A stretch of 64,000 nt of DNA from Archivesica marissinica. Taxonomy: Eukaryota; Mollusca; Bivalvia; Venerida; Vesicomyidae. The stretch is from NCBI GenBank assembly GCA_014843695.1, contig CM026400.1, positions 37,742,234 to 37,806,233 on the forward strand, written 5' to 3'. Position numbers and translations under genes: made by a program. Numbering within the stretch: the first letter of the stretch is position 1; each line of letters begins with the position of its first letter. Below are positions 54,571 to 64,000 of this stretch, piece after piece. The notes beneath the pieces are model-generated. The model was given only the letters and a program-made list of their open reading frames with translations. It did not search any database and was not told the origin of the DNA.

Positions 54571-55745
54571 TAATTCTGTAAGTCGGAATGTATCGACCGA
54601 CATGGTTCTTCTAAAATAGTCACCCAATACTACATAGCACTCCTGTAAGTCGGTATGTATCGATAGATATTGTTCTTGAAATATAGCCACCCAATATTAC
54701 ATACCACTTATGTTACTCGGTATGTATCGATCGATATTGTTCTTGAAATACAGTCACCCAATACTACATACCACTCTTGTAAGTCTGTATGTATCGATCG
54801 ATATTGTTCTTGAAATACAGTCACCCAATACTACATACCACTCTTGTAAGTCTGTATGTATCGATCGATATTGTTCTTGAAATATAGTCACCCAATACTA
54901 CATACCACTCCTGTAAGTCAGTATGTATCGATCGATATTGTTCTTGAAATATAGCCACCCAATACTACATACCACTCCTGTAAGTCAGTATGTATCGATC
55001 GATATTGTTCTTGAAATATAGTCACCCAATACTACATAGCACCCCTGTAAGTCAGTATGTATCGATCGATATTGTTCTTGAAATATAGTCACCCAATACT
55101 ACATACCACTCCTGTAAGTCGGTATGTATCGATCGATATTGTTCTTGAAATATAGTCACCCAATACTACATAGCACTCCTGTAAGTCGGTATGTATCGGT
55201 CGATATTGTTCTTGTAATATAGTCACCCAATACTACATAGCACTCCTGTAAGTCGGTATGTATCGATCGATATTGTTCTTGAAATATGTCACCCAATACT
55301 ACATAGCACTCCTGTAAGTCAGTATGTATCGATCGATATTGTTCTTGAAATATAGTCACCCAATACTACATAGCACTCCTGTAAGTCGGTATGTATCGAT
55401 AGATATGGTTCTTGAAATATAGTCACCCAATACTACATAGCACACCTGTAAGTCGGTATGTATCGATCGATATTGTTCTTGAAATATAGTCACCCAATAC
55501 TACATAGCACTCCTGTAAGTCGGTATGTATCGATAGATATGGTTCTTGAAATATAGTCACCCAATACTACATAGCACACCTGTAAGTCAGTATGTATCGA
55601 TCGATATTGTTCTTGAAATATAGTCACCCAATACTACATACCACTCCTGTAAGTCGGTATGTATCGATCGATATTGTTCTTGAAATATAGCCACCCAATA
55701 CTACATAGCACTCCTGTAAGTCGCTATGTATCGGTCGATATTGTT
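54571..55745 (+). repeat. 67-bp tandem array, about 17 copies
   Basis: Unit ACTCCTGTAAGTCGGTATGT, then ATCGATCGATATTGTTCTTG, then AAATATAGTCACCCAATACTACATAGC. Most units contain the palindrome TATCGATCGATA. AGCACTCC and ACCACTCC variants alternate. Confidence 0.95.
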
Positions 55746-55943
55746 GACAATAGGATGAACATCAGTTTCGATATTCATGCTACTTTCGTTTTCAGACAAC
55801 TACTGTGGTTTCGGGTTGTCTGCCTGTGTACATGTATGGCATCACTGCTTATCTCATTTGCTTATATCGTGCGGCTTTGAAGAACGCTATACATAAAGTA
55901 GTATCACTCCTCCTCACTCCTCATTCTTTAGCGAGACCTCAAC

Positions 55944-56632
55944 ATGTACAGTTGCGATATATGCTCGAAACGATTCATGCGAAAAGACAATATGCTTCGC
56001 CATAAACGAACGCTTCATGTCGATGACGAGAATGAATACGAGAAGGATATATTGGGTACGATCGATGATGTGGATATGTCAAACTCCGATGACGCGAGTG
56101 GCGAAGATTCCAGTAATGACGAAGATTCCAGTCAAGAGGAGGATTCTGATGTTATCGATCCGTGGTACTGTATCGTAGACAGAGTGTTTAATCAGTGTCA
56201 ATCGGAATTTGAGGAGAATGTGAAAGATTACATGCGGGTACAGGGTGCTATGGAGAACGTTGCTAGGCGGACGGTATTCCGGAATATGAGATCCAAGTAT
56301 AGGAAGAAATTGGTGGAAGAAAGAAAACTGCAGCGGATCTAAAGATAATCGATGGCTACGATAAAGAGGAGGCGTGGAAATATGCCACTAATCAGAGAAA
56401 GTACTTGTTCGAAACCGTTCTGAAGCGATTCGAACTTCCGGAAACAACCGCGAGCGAATGTAAAAATACGGAGACTGACATACATTCGGATCATACGCAG
56501 GCAGGTGGAGGAGCAGACATAGAGACCGACACTAGGTTAACGCCGATGCAGCAGGCAGAGAGGTGGGCACAGAGCGAAATGGACAGGATGAAAAACCGTC
56601 CGAAAATAGGTCGCAAATACAAGACATGTTAA
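55944..56632 (+). pseudogene. Unrecognised one-zinc-finger acidic protein, split by a frameshift
   Basis: The start at 55944 (AACATGTAC) follows a pyrimidine tract and TTTAG at about 55931, a possible splice acceptor. Residues 4-25 form one C2H2 finger (C-x2-C-x12-H-x4-H, YSCDICSKRFMRKDN). Residues 26-75 are acidic, then DPWYCIVDRVFNQCQ and a basic helical segment (FRNMRSKYRKKLVEERK). A stop at 56339-56342 ends this frame, but the +2 frame is open from about 56330 with LKIIDGYDKEEAWKYATN, RKYLFETVLKRFELP and a tail to TAA at 56632. One gene of about 229 codons with a single-base indel is the simplest reading. The family is unknown to me; a multi-copy TE-linked gene is possible. Confidence 0.55.
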
Positions 56633-56740
56633 AAATTAACAAACTGTTCACAATTTGTGCTAAATGCTATGATTAATAACGTTGACCGGAACTTTCTGTA
56701 TTTTGTTGCGTGTGTTCCATATGTTATAATAATGTGTACG

Positions 56741-56746
56741 ATTAAA
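56741..56746 (+). terminator. Possible poly(A) signal ATTAAA
   Basis: ATTAAA in ACGATTAAACAAAC about 110 bases after the TAA of the zinc-finger ORF. A common variant signal; weak by itself. Confidence 0.3.
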
Positions 56747-56979
56747 CAAACTTAAAAATATGCTACATGTACTTGTAAACTCGAGTTATTGTCTACTAAA
56801 TGTACGGGAGGTGTTGAGTTTGAACGGACGATACGTGTGTACATTTATATATAGGAAGATACTCGTTCATACTAGTATACATGAGGTTGCCCTATTTACA
56901 CCGGCAACGCAGGTCTATAAACTATGGTTTGTCACTAGCGTACGTACAAGAGTATAGTAAATACATGTATATACCGCAT

Positions 56980-57002
56980 ATATGAGCTCATTCAGCTCAT
57001 AT
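56980..57002. repeat. 9-bp-arm perfect inverted repeat
   Basis: ATATGAGCT, loop CATTC, AGCTCATAT. A GCGCATGCGC palindrome, like an NRF1-type site, follows at about 57071. Role unknown. Confidence 0.6.
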
Positions 57003-57397
57003 GAGGTACGTTGGAGTACTGATGAGGGGGCGGAATAGCATTGAGGATGAACGTTGAGAAGATAGGCAAACGCGCATGCGCACCAAAACATGTCTCGACT
57101 TGTTGCTGAACGAGTCCTCTAGCGTGTTAACCACTGTACTACTGATATATTCCGGTGTTTATTCAAGATATACGGAATATAACGTTTTGAATTGAATTAT
57201 TTTGCAATATAAAGTTTGATTGTAATTCATACATGTATCTCAAGAAATTGGATATATTCCACGCACTATATTTCCACTTTGCTGTGATATATACATGAAT
57301 TAATACATAAATGACACGCATTAAACTAAATTAAGTGTTATTTTATGTAGTTAGTCGGTATATAGACGTGTTCGTATTATGAAGGTGCACAGACAGG

Positions 57398-57535
57398 AAG
57401 ACGGATGGACGGACGGACGGTTGTCGGAACGGGTGTGCGGGATTTGGGCGGGTTGTGGGAGGGGGCGATTGGACGAACAGCTGCCGGGCGGGCTGGCGTG
57501 CATGCGGGCGGGCGGGCGTACGGACGGACATATAG
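57398..57535 (+). repeat. G-rich tract (GGAC/GGGC repeats)
   Basis: Several GGGC, GGAC and GGG runs on the + strand (GGATGGACGGACGGACGG, GGAGGGGGCG, GCGGGCGGGCGGGCG). Four or more G-runs within short spacing could form G-quadruplexes. Open frames on both strands are composition artefacts. Confidence 0.8.
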
Positions 57536-57930
57536 CCATACAATCAGTGAACCAGTCTACAATTTAACATGTCAACATGAGGTAATGAAGAGACATGCAG
57601 ATACATAAGCTGTGACGTGCATTGTTGAAAAGTTGAAATATCCAAAACAAATATTAATCTTGGCTATTTAAACACACCTTTTATTAGATAAAGCGTTCAG
57701 ATATATTTCGTTGCCCAGGTAATTCATTGAAATCACAATGTCATGTAGTACACTCCTTAATGATATTTGATCTCTTATCTAGATAACGAATGCTCGGTGT
57801 AAAATTCATTCATTCTGCGGTTAGTTTTAAGTTAGAATGTACTTGATTATGGTGATTGAGTTATAATTGAAACACAGAAACAACGTTTATTTCATAATGT
57901 TTCAACATTTCCCTCAAGACATTGGATTAG

Positions 57931-58017
57931 TTTATACAAATCTATTTTAGCTCGATTGCGAAACAAATTCTTACAACGTTAGATTAATCGCTCTCGAGGT
58001 CTCATTCCTGATGGAAC
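57931..58017 (-). mobile_element. SINE-B 3' fragment
   Basis: On the minus strand GGTTCCATCAGGAATGAGAC, TCGAGAGCGATTAATCTAAC and CGCAATCGAGCTAAAATAGA match the SINE-B tail. Head absent. Confidence 0.75.
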
Positions 58018-58888
58018 CTACACATACCCGCACCCATTCGTGCGTTGACCCCAAAGGTGACACTCGACCTCTTATTCCCTTTGATGACACTTCCTTAAAG
58101 GTCACCCAGTTATAGGATAATGACGTCACGAGAGAGGAATAGGGAATAGGTAAGAAGTGGAGTTGGCGGTAGTTACTACTGTCGAGTGTCTGCAGTGCTC
58201 CTTACCTCGAATAATCCCAGATGATTGAAGAAAACAGTCTCCACAAACCCAACAATCTAATAGACAAGGATGTATAATAATAATTTATTGACGACGTAGG
58301 TACAGCTGCCCAAATTGCTTAATTAATACTATTATTATTATTTATTATAATTATGAATAGTGTTTAGTTATTTATCATTTATTAAGAGAGTACTCCTTGT
58401 TGTGTATATAACGAATGTTTTTACAAAGAAAAGACAATGGAATAACATAGTTGTCGCGGTGGTACTGGAGTCGCCGACTTAGACCAGCTGTACTGTCAAT
58501 CCATACAAGCTGAGGTCAATAATTCGTTTCCCAGTAACCCATATGGCTATGGATTTGCTGTGTGATACACAAGAATTACAGAGAGATGCCAAGAGGGGAT
58601 TGATTTAACCATTGCACAGCTTGTATCGCAATCGAGCAAAATAACAGACTATAAGAAAGGTGTTCAAAACTAATTGTTTGACGTACTTATGGTATACAGG
58701 AGACACTACAGGGGCAGATCATCACAATAGTTGCTAGATGGAGAGTAACTTTTATCAATATTGATCAAACATAGCGACCATACCGACACTTTGATCCAAA
58801 AGCCCTAGACATAGATTTTGACCAATTATCTGATATGGTCAGAATAATTATTTATTTTTAGAAGCATTATCATGCGGTTAACTCAAAA
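58018..58888. other. No gene seen
   Basis: AT-rich. A weak match to a SINE tail (ATCGCAATCGAGCAAAATAA) lies near 58627. Otherwise nothing supportable. Confidence 0.4.
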
Positions 58889-58890
58889 CT

Positions 58891-59057
58891 ATGGAATACT
58901 GTACATAACTTAATTGTATTTGCATCATATTTGAGGACCTTATGCTATGACATAAGTGTAATGTCCAATAGTATAGTAGATGGAATACTGTACATAACTT
59001 AATTGTATTTGCATCATATTTGAGGAACGTATGTTATGACATAAGTGTAACGTCCAC
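58891..59057 (+). repeat. 89-bp tandem duplication
   Basis: ATGGAATACTGTACATAACT through GACATAAGTGTAA appears at 58891 and 58980 with a few differences; ATAGTATAGTAGATG follows again near 59110. Confidence 0.85.
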
Positions 59058-59278
59058 TTTTTACATTATTGTATTGATTCGATCAATAGCCTAAGTCATA
59101 TTTACACATATAGTATAGTAGATGTTTCTAACAATATAGGGAGGGGTGGGTGGGGGTCATATTTAGCATTAAATACTATCTTCTTGCTTCTCGGTGATGT
59201 TGAAGTTGGACAAAATAAAGAACACACAGTTTGTTATCATTAAATTTCCTTGCGAGATTGTGAACCAAGAATGGTTTA

Positions 59279-60072
59279 TCATTGAGTTCTGATGTGATCA
59301 TTTGTTCGCTTGACCCCGTCTTTTGTGAATGCGCTAGATTTATCTAGGACAAATGTAGGCCATGAGTGGATAGCATCTGAGTCTTGTCTTAACCATATAC
59401 TATCACATTTGCCTTTAGGTGAAGTACTTGCGAATATGTAATTAGAAGGGATGGTCCACATATTAGCAACACGGTTTCCTGTTGCATTAGGCCCTTTTCG
59501 TACGGTTGACTAAGTGTGTGTTTTACGTTTATTTATCGTCGCTACCGGTTGCCCATATGAGCGAAGCCTTCTGAAGAGATTAGTCATTTTAGATTTTGAA
59601 GGATAGTGCATGATACAGACAGAGACCCATTCCAGAATCTCCTCTGGTTCTTTTACGTGCACGGTGTACAGCACCGACACGAGATCTCGGTTTAACATCC
59701 CATCTGAAAGACTGTTAATTTTATTAGGGTCAGACGGGAAGTCGAACCTGCAATCCCTGGATTACCACTGGACTACAAATCCGTGATTGGGGCTTTTTAT
59801 ACGTCAGTCTTCATTTTTGTCTACATTGAATGCACACATATGTTTCTATAGGCTTGTCGGTTGTAACTTGTAAGAATTCCTAAATGCACCTATGTTTTGT
59901 TTTGGGGTAGAGCCGAGGCCATTTCAAAAAGAATCCTTCTTGTCTGATAATATACATGAAACTTAAAGAATGAACACAGACTACCTTGTTCCTTTAGGTG
60001 GGTTTCATAGTCCACACTGTGGGATGCTGAAAAGCCCATTGCATATATTGATACTATTGACAAAGAACACAT
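59279..60072 (-). pseudogene. Degenerate coding relic split by a SINE-A
   Basis: Minus-strand frames read SASHSVDYETHLKEQGSLCS, FFKFHVYYQTRRILFEMASA (60040-59900), then LGILTSYNRQAYRNICVHSM with stops. After the SINE-A at 59514-59784 come GPNATGNRVANMWTIPSNYI, FASTSPKGKCDSIWLRQDSD and SWPTFVLDKSSAFTKDGV, to a stop at 59279. The two sides look like one protein in codon use and composition. I do not recognise the family. In-frame stops and a frame change mean it is dead. Most likely a transposable-element protein. Confidence 0.5.
59514..59784 (-). mobile_element. SINE-A copy, near full length
   Basis: On the minus strand: head ACGGATTTGTAGTCCAGTGG with most of the anticodon arm deleted (GGTAATCCAGGGATTGCAGG), a decayed B box, full body, and tail GCTTCGCTCATATGGGCAAC then GGTAGCGACGATAAATAAAC. 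Confidence 0.88.
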
Positions 60073-60299
60073 TGATCATGTATATGTTTCTCTTTGAAAT
60101 TATTTCAGAAGAAAATATTGTTACAACTAACATTTATATTTAGTTAGTGCTCGTGAGATTTACCGATTTACAGTAATTACTCGGTAAAAGTAAATAAACC
60201 AACTTGTTTGTGGTTTGTTTTACCATGAATTGTAGAAAATTACGACGAAACCTTCACAGGGCCAAATACTTGTATACACTACGGAAGACTGACTAAACC

Positions 60300-60531
60300 A
60301 GTTTAAACTTTATTTATTTTACAATGATTGTGAAGCAAGTTTTAACAGCTTATAGTAATCACTCTCGTTGGCGCGGATGAAAGCGTAAATGTGGTCATTC
60401 GTATGGGAGGAAACCGGAGTACCCGGAGAAAATCCATAGTACCATCTCACATACTTCCCGGTTCGAGGATCGAATCCGGTTTGCATTGGTGAGAAGCGAA
60501 TGAGCTAACTACTGCACTAATCGGACAGCCT
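60300..60531 (-). mobile_element. SINE-D copy
   Basis: On the minus strand: head GTCCGATTAGTGCAGTAGTT, anticodon arm with CTTCTCACCAATGCAAACC, B box GGATTCGATCCTCG, body TACTCCGGTTTCCTCCCATA, tail with ATAAGCTGTTAAAACTTGC and AAATAAATAAAG. Confidence 0.85.
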
Positions 60532-61213
60532 CGTCTTAGTGAAATGAGAAATATTACTAAATCAATGGTCAGTAAAAGTAATTTAGAATTCAAAAGAAGT
60601 AATATTTCGAGACTTTTACGCACTATTTTAGTGAATGCAGTGATTGAGATAGAAAGTAGATGCATTAAATAAATGATGTTAATTTTACCCTGTAGATACT
60701 AAAAGTGCATCAGTTAGTCTTAAGAATACTGTTTTATATTCTTAGTCATGAATGTAATATTTTAATATACATTATTATACCGAGTTTTATATTGATTTTA
60801 GGATATTCTCTCTCAGAGTTTATTTAATAACTGTTAAGTAGTATGATGTAAATGTCCTTTATTAATTCGCTTTGATATTTATTTTATTTATTTGTACAAC
60901 GCCATTGAATATGTTTTTATGTAAAAATAGGCGTTTTATCAAAATAAAAACGTTCATGTTTCAATCACACCCGAAGCATTACTAGAGCATGCTAAACAGT
61001 CAAAATAAAAGAATAAGGAAAATAAAGAACTAAATAAAAAAAATAAACGCTTTATAAGACGATTTCAAAAATGTAAATTTTAATAATTCAGAAAATATCA
61101 TTGATCATATTTTGAATATCTCAGTGCCATCAAGTGAGTTGATACTTGCAGTAAAGTCATTAAAGAATAATACGTGGTGTAGATACTATTTTAAATGAGA
61201 ATCATTAGCAAGT
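60532..61213. other. No gene seen
   Basis: Very AT-rich, with poly-A and ATAAA-like runs near 61015-61050. No domain or RNA gene. Confidence 0.4.
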
Positions 61214-61388
61214 CCCCGTCTGACCCTAATAAAATTAACAGTCTTTCATATGGGACGTTAAACCGAGGTCTCATGTCGGTGCTTTACACCGTGCACGTAA
61301 AAGAAAGCATGGGTCTCTGTCTGTATCATTGCACTATCGCTCATATGGGCAACCGGTAGCGACGATAAATAAACGTAAAACACACACA
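61214..61388 (+). mobile_element. SINE-A copy, headless with internal deletions
   Basis: Starts at CCCCGTCTGACCCTAATAAA, keeps CTTTCATATGGGACGTTAAA and GTGCTTTACACCGTGCACG, skips part of the body, and ends with the tail GGCAACCGGTAGCGACGATA and ACACACAC. Confidence 0.82.
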
Positions 61389-62330
61389 CTCATTATCATT
61401 CCGATCATCGATACAGGAAGTATTGGCGTGAATATCCCTCTAAGACAGAGGCATGAGGTGCGATTAACAGACGCAGCATGGCTGTCGCATATCGACGGGA
61501 AAGCCATGCAAGTTATGTGGGCGGGCTTCAATGCTCATCAATACCGAATATTTACATCGGTATTGCATTTCCTTCGATGTACGTATATGCCCTAATTGTA
61601 TATAATTTCGTATTCATGAGGGTTTCCAACTAGTGATATGCAGCCGACATGAAAACTCGAGTTCACGGGCATGCGCATTCGCAGTGCTAGGCAGCGTTCT
61701 TCGCGAGCAATGCGATAGTTTACGCTGTTCCAGGAGTGATCTAATTATCAGATCCCCGCCACAGGATAAGTCGGAAATTTGGACTAAATACCTTTTAATA
61801 GGAAAGTGTGATATTTTTTCTGTCTCATTGAGAAGAATAATTCATGTAAATATAAGTAATGAATCGCAAGTTAATAGTTTCCATCGGGGTATGAACTACA
61901 TTGGGTATGTTTAAGGATACCGTTGATACCTTCGGCCTCCATGCACTTTAAACACATAACATGTGTACTGCATCCTAAAACTATTGAGAATCCTCTCGAG
62001 ATACCAACGCGTAGTTGTTAAGTAAATATGACAAACCCCCCAGAGCCAAAATGTTCAAGCTATATAGTTTATTTATCACCAGGAATGGTAAGGTTACACC
62101 GTGCATATTGAAAACATGTCATATCTGAGGGACTTATAGATCTCTCAAAGTGACAAAACAAATAATTATTGAAATTTTTTACTATCAAGTTACTTTTTAA
62201 GACGAGTGCTATGTAAATGGGTTTGATGGCTTACTCGCTGAACTCCCACTTGCTATACGTAATTATAATGTGACGTCATCATTCCTACTGTGGCTGCCAT
62301 TTTGTTTGGCAACATTTACCAGATATTTTA
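61389..62330. other. No gene seen
   Basis: Moderate GC at 61400-61760, with frames of up to 93 codons (61633-61914) that show no motif I can name. The remainder is AT-rich. Confidence 0.4.
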
Positions 62331-62549
62331 TGTATGTATGTATGTATGTATGTTCCATTAATGTCAAACCCCTCTAGGGGACCTAGACATTTTTCCTGGG
62401 CAGGCTTAGCCAACCTAAGCGATTAACCAGTACTAAGCAATGTGTGTGAGGTGCCTTGCTCAATGACACTACATACGTGGCCTGACTGAGTATCGAACCC
62501 GGGCCGTTCGATTCCAAATCCGACGCTCTACCATTGGACCACGGACGCC
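62331..62549 (-). mobile_element. SINE-F copy with (ATAC/ATGT)n tail
   Basis: On the minus strand: head GGCGTCCGTGGTCCAATGGT (A box), B box CCCGGGTTCGATACTCAGTC, body GAGCAAGGCACCTCACACAC and GGTTGGCTAAGCCTGCCCAG. It ends with GGGGTTTGACATTAATGG and an ACAT tetranucleotide run (62331-62352 on +). Only copy in the window except a possible fragment near 45270. Confidence 0.75.
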
Positions 62550-62575
62550 AATATTGTTTGGTCATGAATTATTCT

Positions 62576-62893
62576 CTATACTTCCTGTCGTACCTTGTAA
62601 CATAAATCTAATATAATGTCGTTTTTAACGGATCTATTGGACAATGATTTGTCAAATTTAAGCCATAGTAAATTATCACATGTTTTAACAAAGACACTTT
62701 TATCTGTAATGTATACGATAATGCCCCCATTATTAATGCGGACATTTTCATGAGTTATTCTTCTATCTAGTTTGTAATGTGTCAATCCAACGACACTACA
62801 ATCAAATATGACATTTAACCATGTTTCAGTTATCAAAATAACATCATTATTTTTAAACAGTTTGACACAAGATGGCCAGGTGGTGATTACCAT
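62576..62893 (-). pseudogene. LINE APE endonuclease fragment
   Basis: Minus-strand frame with NDVILITETWLN (catalytic Glu region), GLTHYKLDRR, NNGGIIVYITDKS and WLKFDKS. These are consecutive APE endonuclease motifs in the order found in LINE ORF2 proteins. The frame stops at 62576 without reaching RT. It is a different lineage from the copies at 513 and 5848. Confidence 0.75.
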
Positions 62894-63061
62894 CTATGAT
62901 AAATACCCAACACAGTGTACACTATTTACAATATTTTAATAACATAAGAATAAGAATGGATGATATAATATATGATATGACTGACATAATTTGATATGTA
63001 ACTTCACTTTGATTTGATTGTTCTTTGCTGCTGTGCTGATTATCTTAAAATGAACGTTATC

Positions 63062-64000
63062 NNNNNNNNNNNNNNNNNNNNNNNNNNNNNNNNNNNNNNN
63101 NNNNNNNNNNNNNNNNNNNNNNNNNNNNNNNNNNNNNNNNNNNNNNNNNNNNNNNNNNNNNNNNNNNNNNNNNNNNNNNNNNNNNNNNNNNNNNNNNNNN
63201 NNNNNNNNNNNNNNNNNNNNNNNNNNNNNNNNNNNNNNNNNNNNNNNNNNNNNNNNNNNNNNNNNNNNNNNNNNNNNNNNNNNNNNNNNNNNNNNNNNNN
63301 NNNNNNNNNNNNNNNNNNNNNNNNNNNNNNNNNNNNNNNNNNNNNNNNNNNNNNNNNNNNNNNNNNNNNNNNNNNNNNNNNNNNNNNNNNNNNNNNNNNN
63401 NNNNNNNNNNNNNNNNNNNNNNNNNNNNNNNNNNNNNNNNNNNNNNNNNNNNNNNNNNNNNNNNNNNNNNNNNNNNNNNNNNNNNNNNNNNNNNNNNNNN
63501 NNNNNNNNNNNNNNNNNNNNNNNNNNNNNNNNNNNNNNNNNNNNNNNNNNNNNNNNNNNNNNNNNNNNNNNNNNNNNNNNNNNNNNNNNNNNNNNNNNNN
63601 NNNNNNNNNNNNNNNNNNNNNNNNNNNNNNNNNNNNNNNNNNNNNNNNNNNNNNNNNNNNNNNNNNNNNNNNNNNNNNNNNNNNNNNNNNNNNNNNNNNN
63701 NNNNNNNNNNNNNNNNNNNNNNNNNNNNNNNNNNNNNNNNNNNNNNNNNNNNNNNNNNNNNNNNNNNNNNNNNNNNNNNNNNNNNNNNNNNNNNNNNNNN
63801 NNNNNNNNNNNNNNNNNNNNNNNNNNNNNNNNNNNNNNNNNNNNNNNNNNNNNNNNNNNNNNNNNNNNNNNNNNNNNNNNNNNNNNNNNNNNNNNNNNNN
63901 NNNNNNNNNNNNNNNNNNNNNNNNNNNNNNNNNNNNNNNNNNNNNNNNNNNNNNNNNNNNNNNNNNNNNNNNNNNNNNNNNNNNNNNNNNNNNNNNNNNN
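63062..64000. other. Assembly gap (N to window end)
   Basis: All N. The missing N-terminal exon(s) of the SLC16-like gene could lie in or beyond this gap. Confidence 0.99.

Noticed and set aside
57343..57608. Pro/Arg-rich and Gly-rich small proteins
   Set aside because: Compositional frames of the GGAC/GGGC tract.

Overview
This is an invertebrate animal genome window, probably a mollusc and most likely a bivalve. That is inferred from an intron-rich solute-carrier gene with GT/AG splice sites, several tRNA-derived SINE families, APE-type LINE relics, short inverted-repeat elements, and tandem arrays filling the introns. Nothing prokaryotic is present. Two runs of N (21729-22728, exactly 1000; 63062 to the end) are assembly gaps. 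SINE-A to SINE-F are labels used only here.

Layout. 1-632 is the relic of an APE-type LINE on +, followed by a pair of 285-bp direct repeats (762-1899), a LINE RT-tail relic (2555-2889), SINE debris, and an internally deleted LINE on - (4117-7006). 9670-21728 is a 12-kb satellite with a 46-bp unit, running into the first gap. 22787-27190 holds SINEs, a CAT/GTGGAATG microsatellite and a 27-bp array.

From about 29.8 to 54.5 kb the minus strand carries six exons of one gene, a monocarboxylate-transporter-like (SLC16 / MFS) protein. Exons lie at 54407-54505 (least certain), 49356-49457, 44043-44656, 42776-42955, 37306-37431 and 29798-30054. Every junction is phase 1 with GT/AG borders and the joined protein follows the MCT order from TM3 to TM12. 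The N-terminal exon (TM1-2) is not seen. The introns are built of tandem arrays (unit lengths 34, 64, 43, 41, 45, 42, 27 and 37 bp), MITEs, SINEs and a LINE. The third visible exon has a net frameshift, so the locus is either a recent pseudogene or carries a sequence error.

The most notable finding is a TIR element (MITE, TA target site) that occurs in three states. One copy (44695-45159) is simple apart from a SINE insertion. In the second (27209-29858) one terminus is amplified about 52 times as a 48-bp satellite, while its other end supplies the last codons, the stop codon and a poly(A) signal of the transporter gene. In the third (37807-38274) the opposite terminus is amplified about 11 times as a 43-bp satellite.

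54571-57600 holds a 67-bp array, a frameshifted one-zinc-finger ORF on + (55944-56632) that I do not recognise, and a G-rich tract. 57.6-63.06 kb is intergenic or intronic DNA with SINE copies, a SINE-split coding relic (59279-60072) and a LINE endonuclease relic (62576-62893). I see no rRNA gene, functional tRNA gene, CRISPR or operon.
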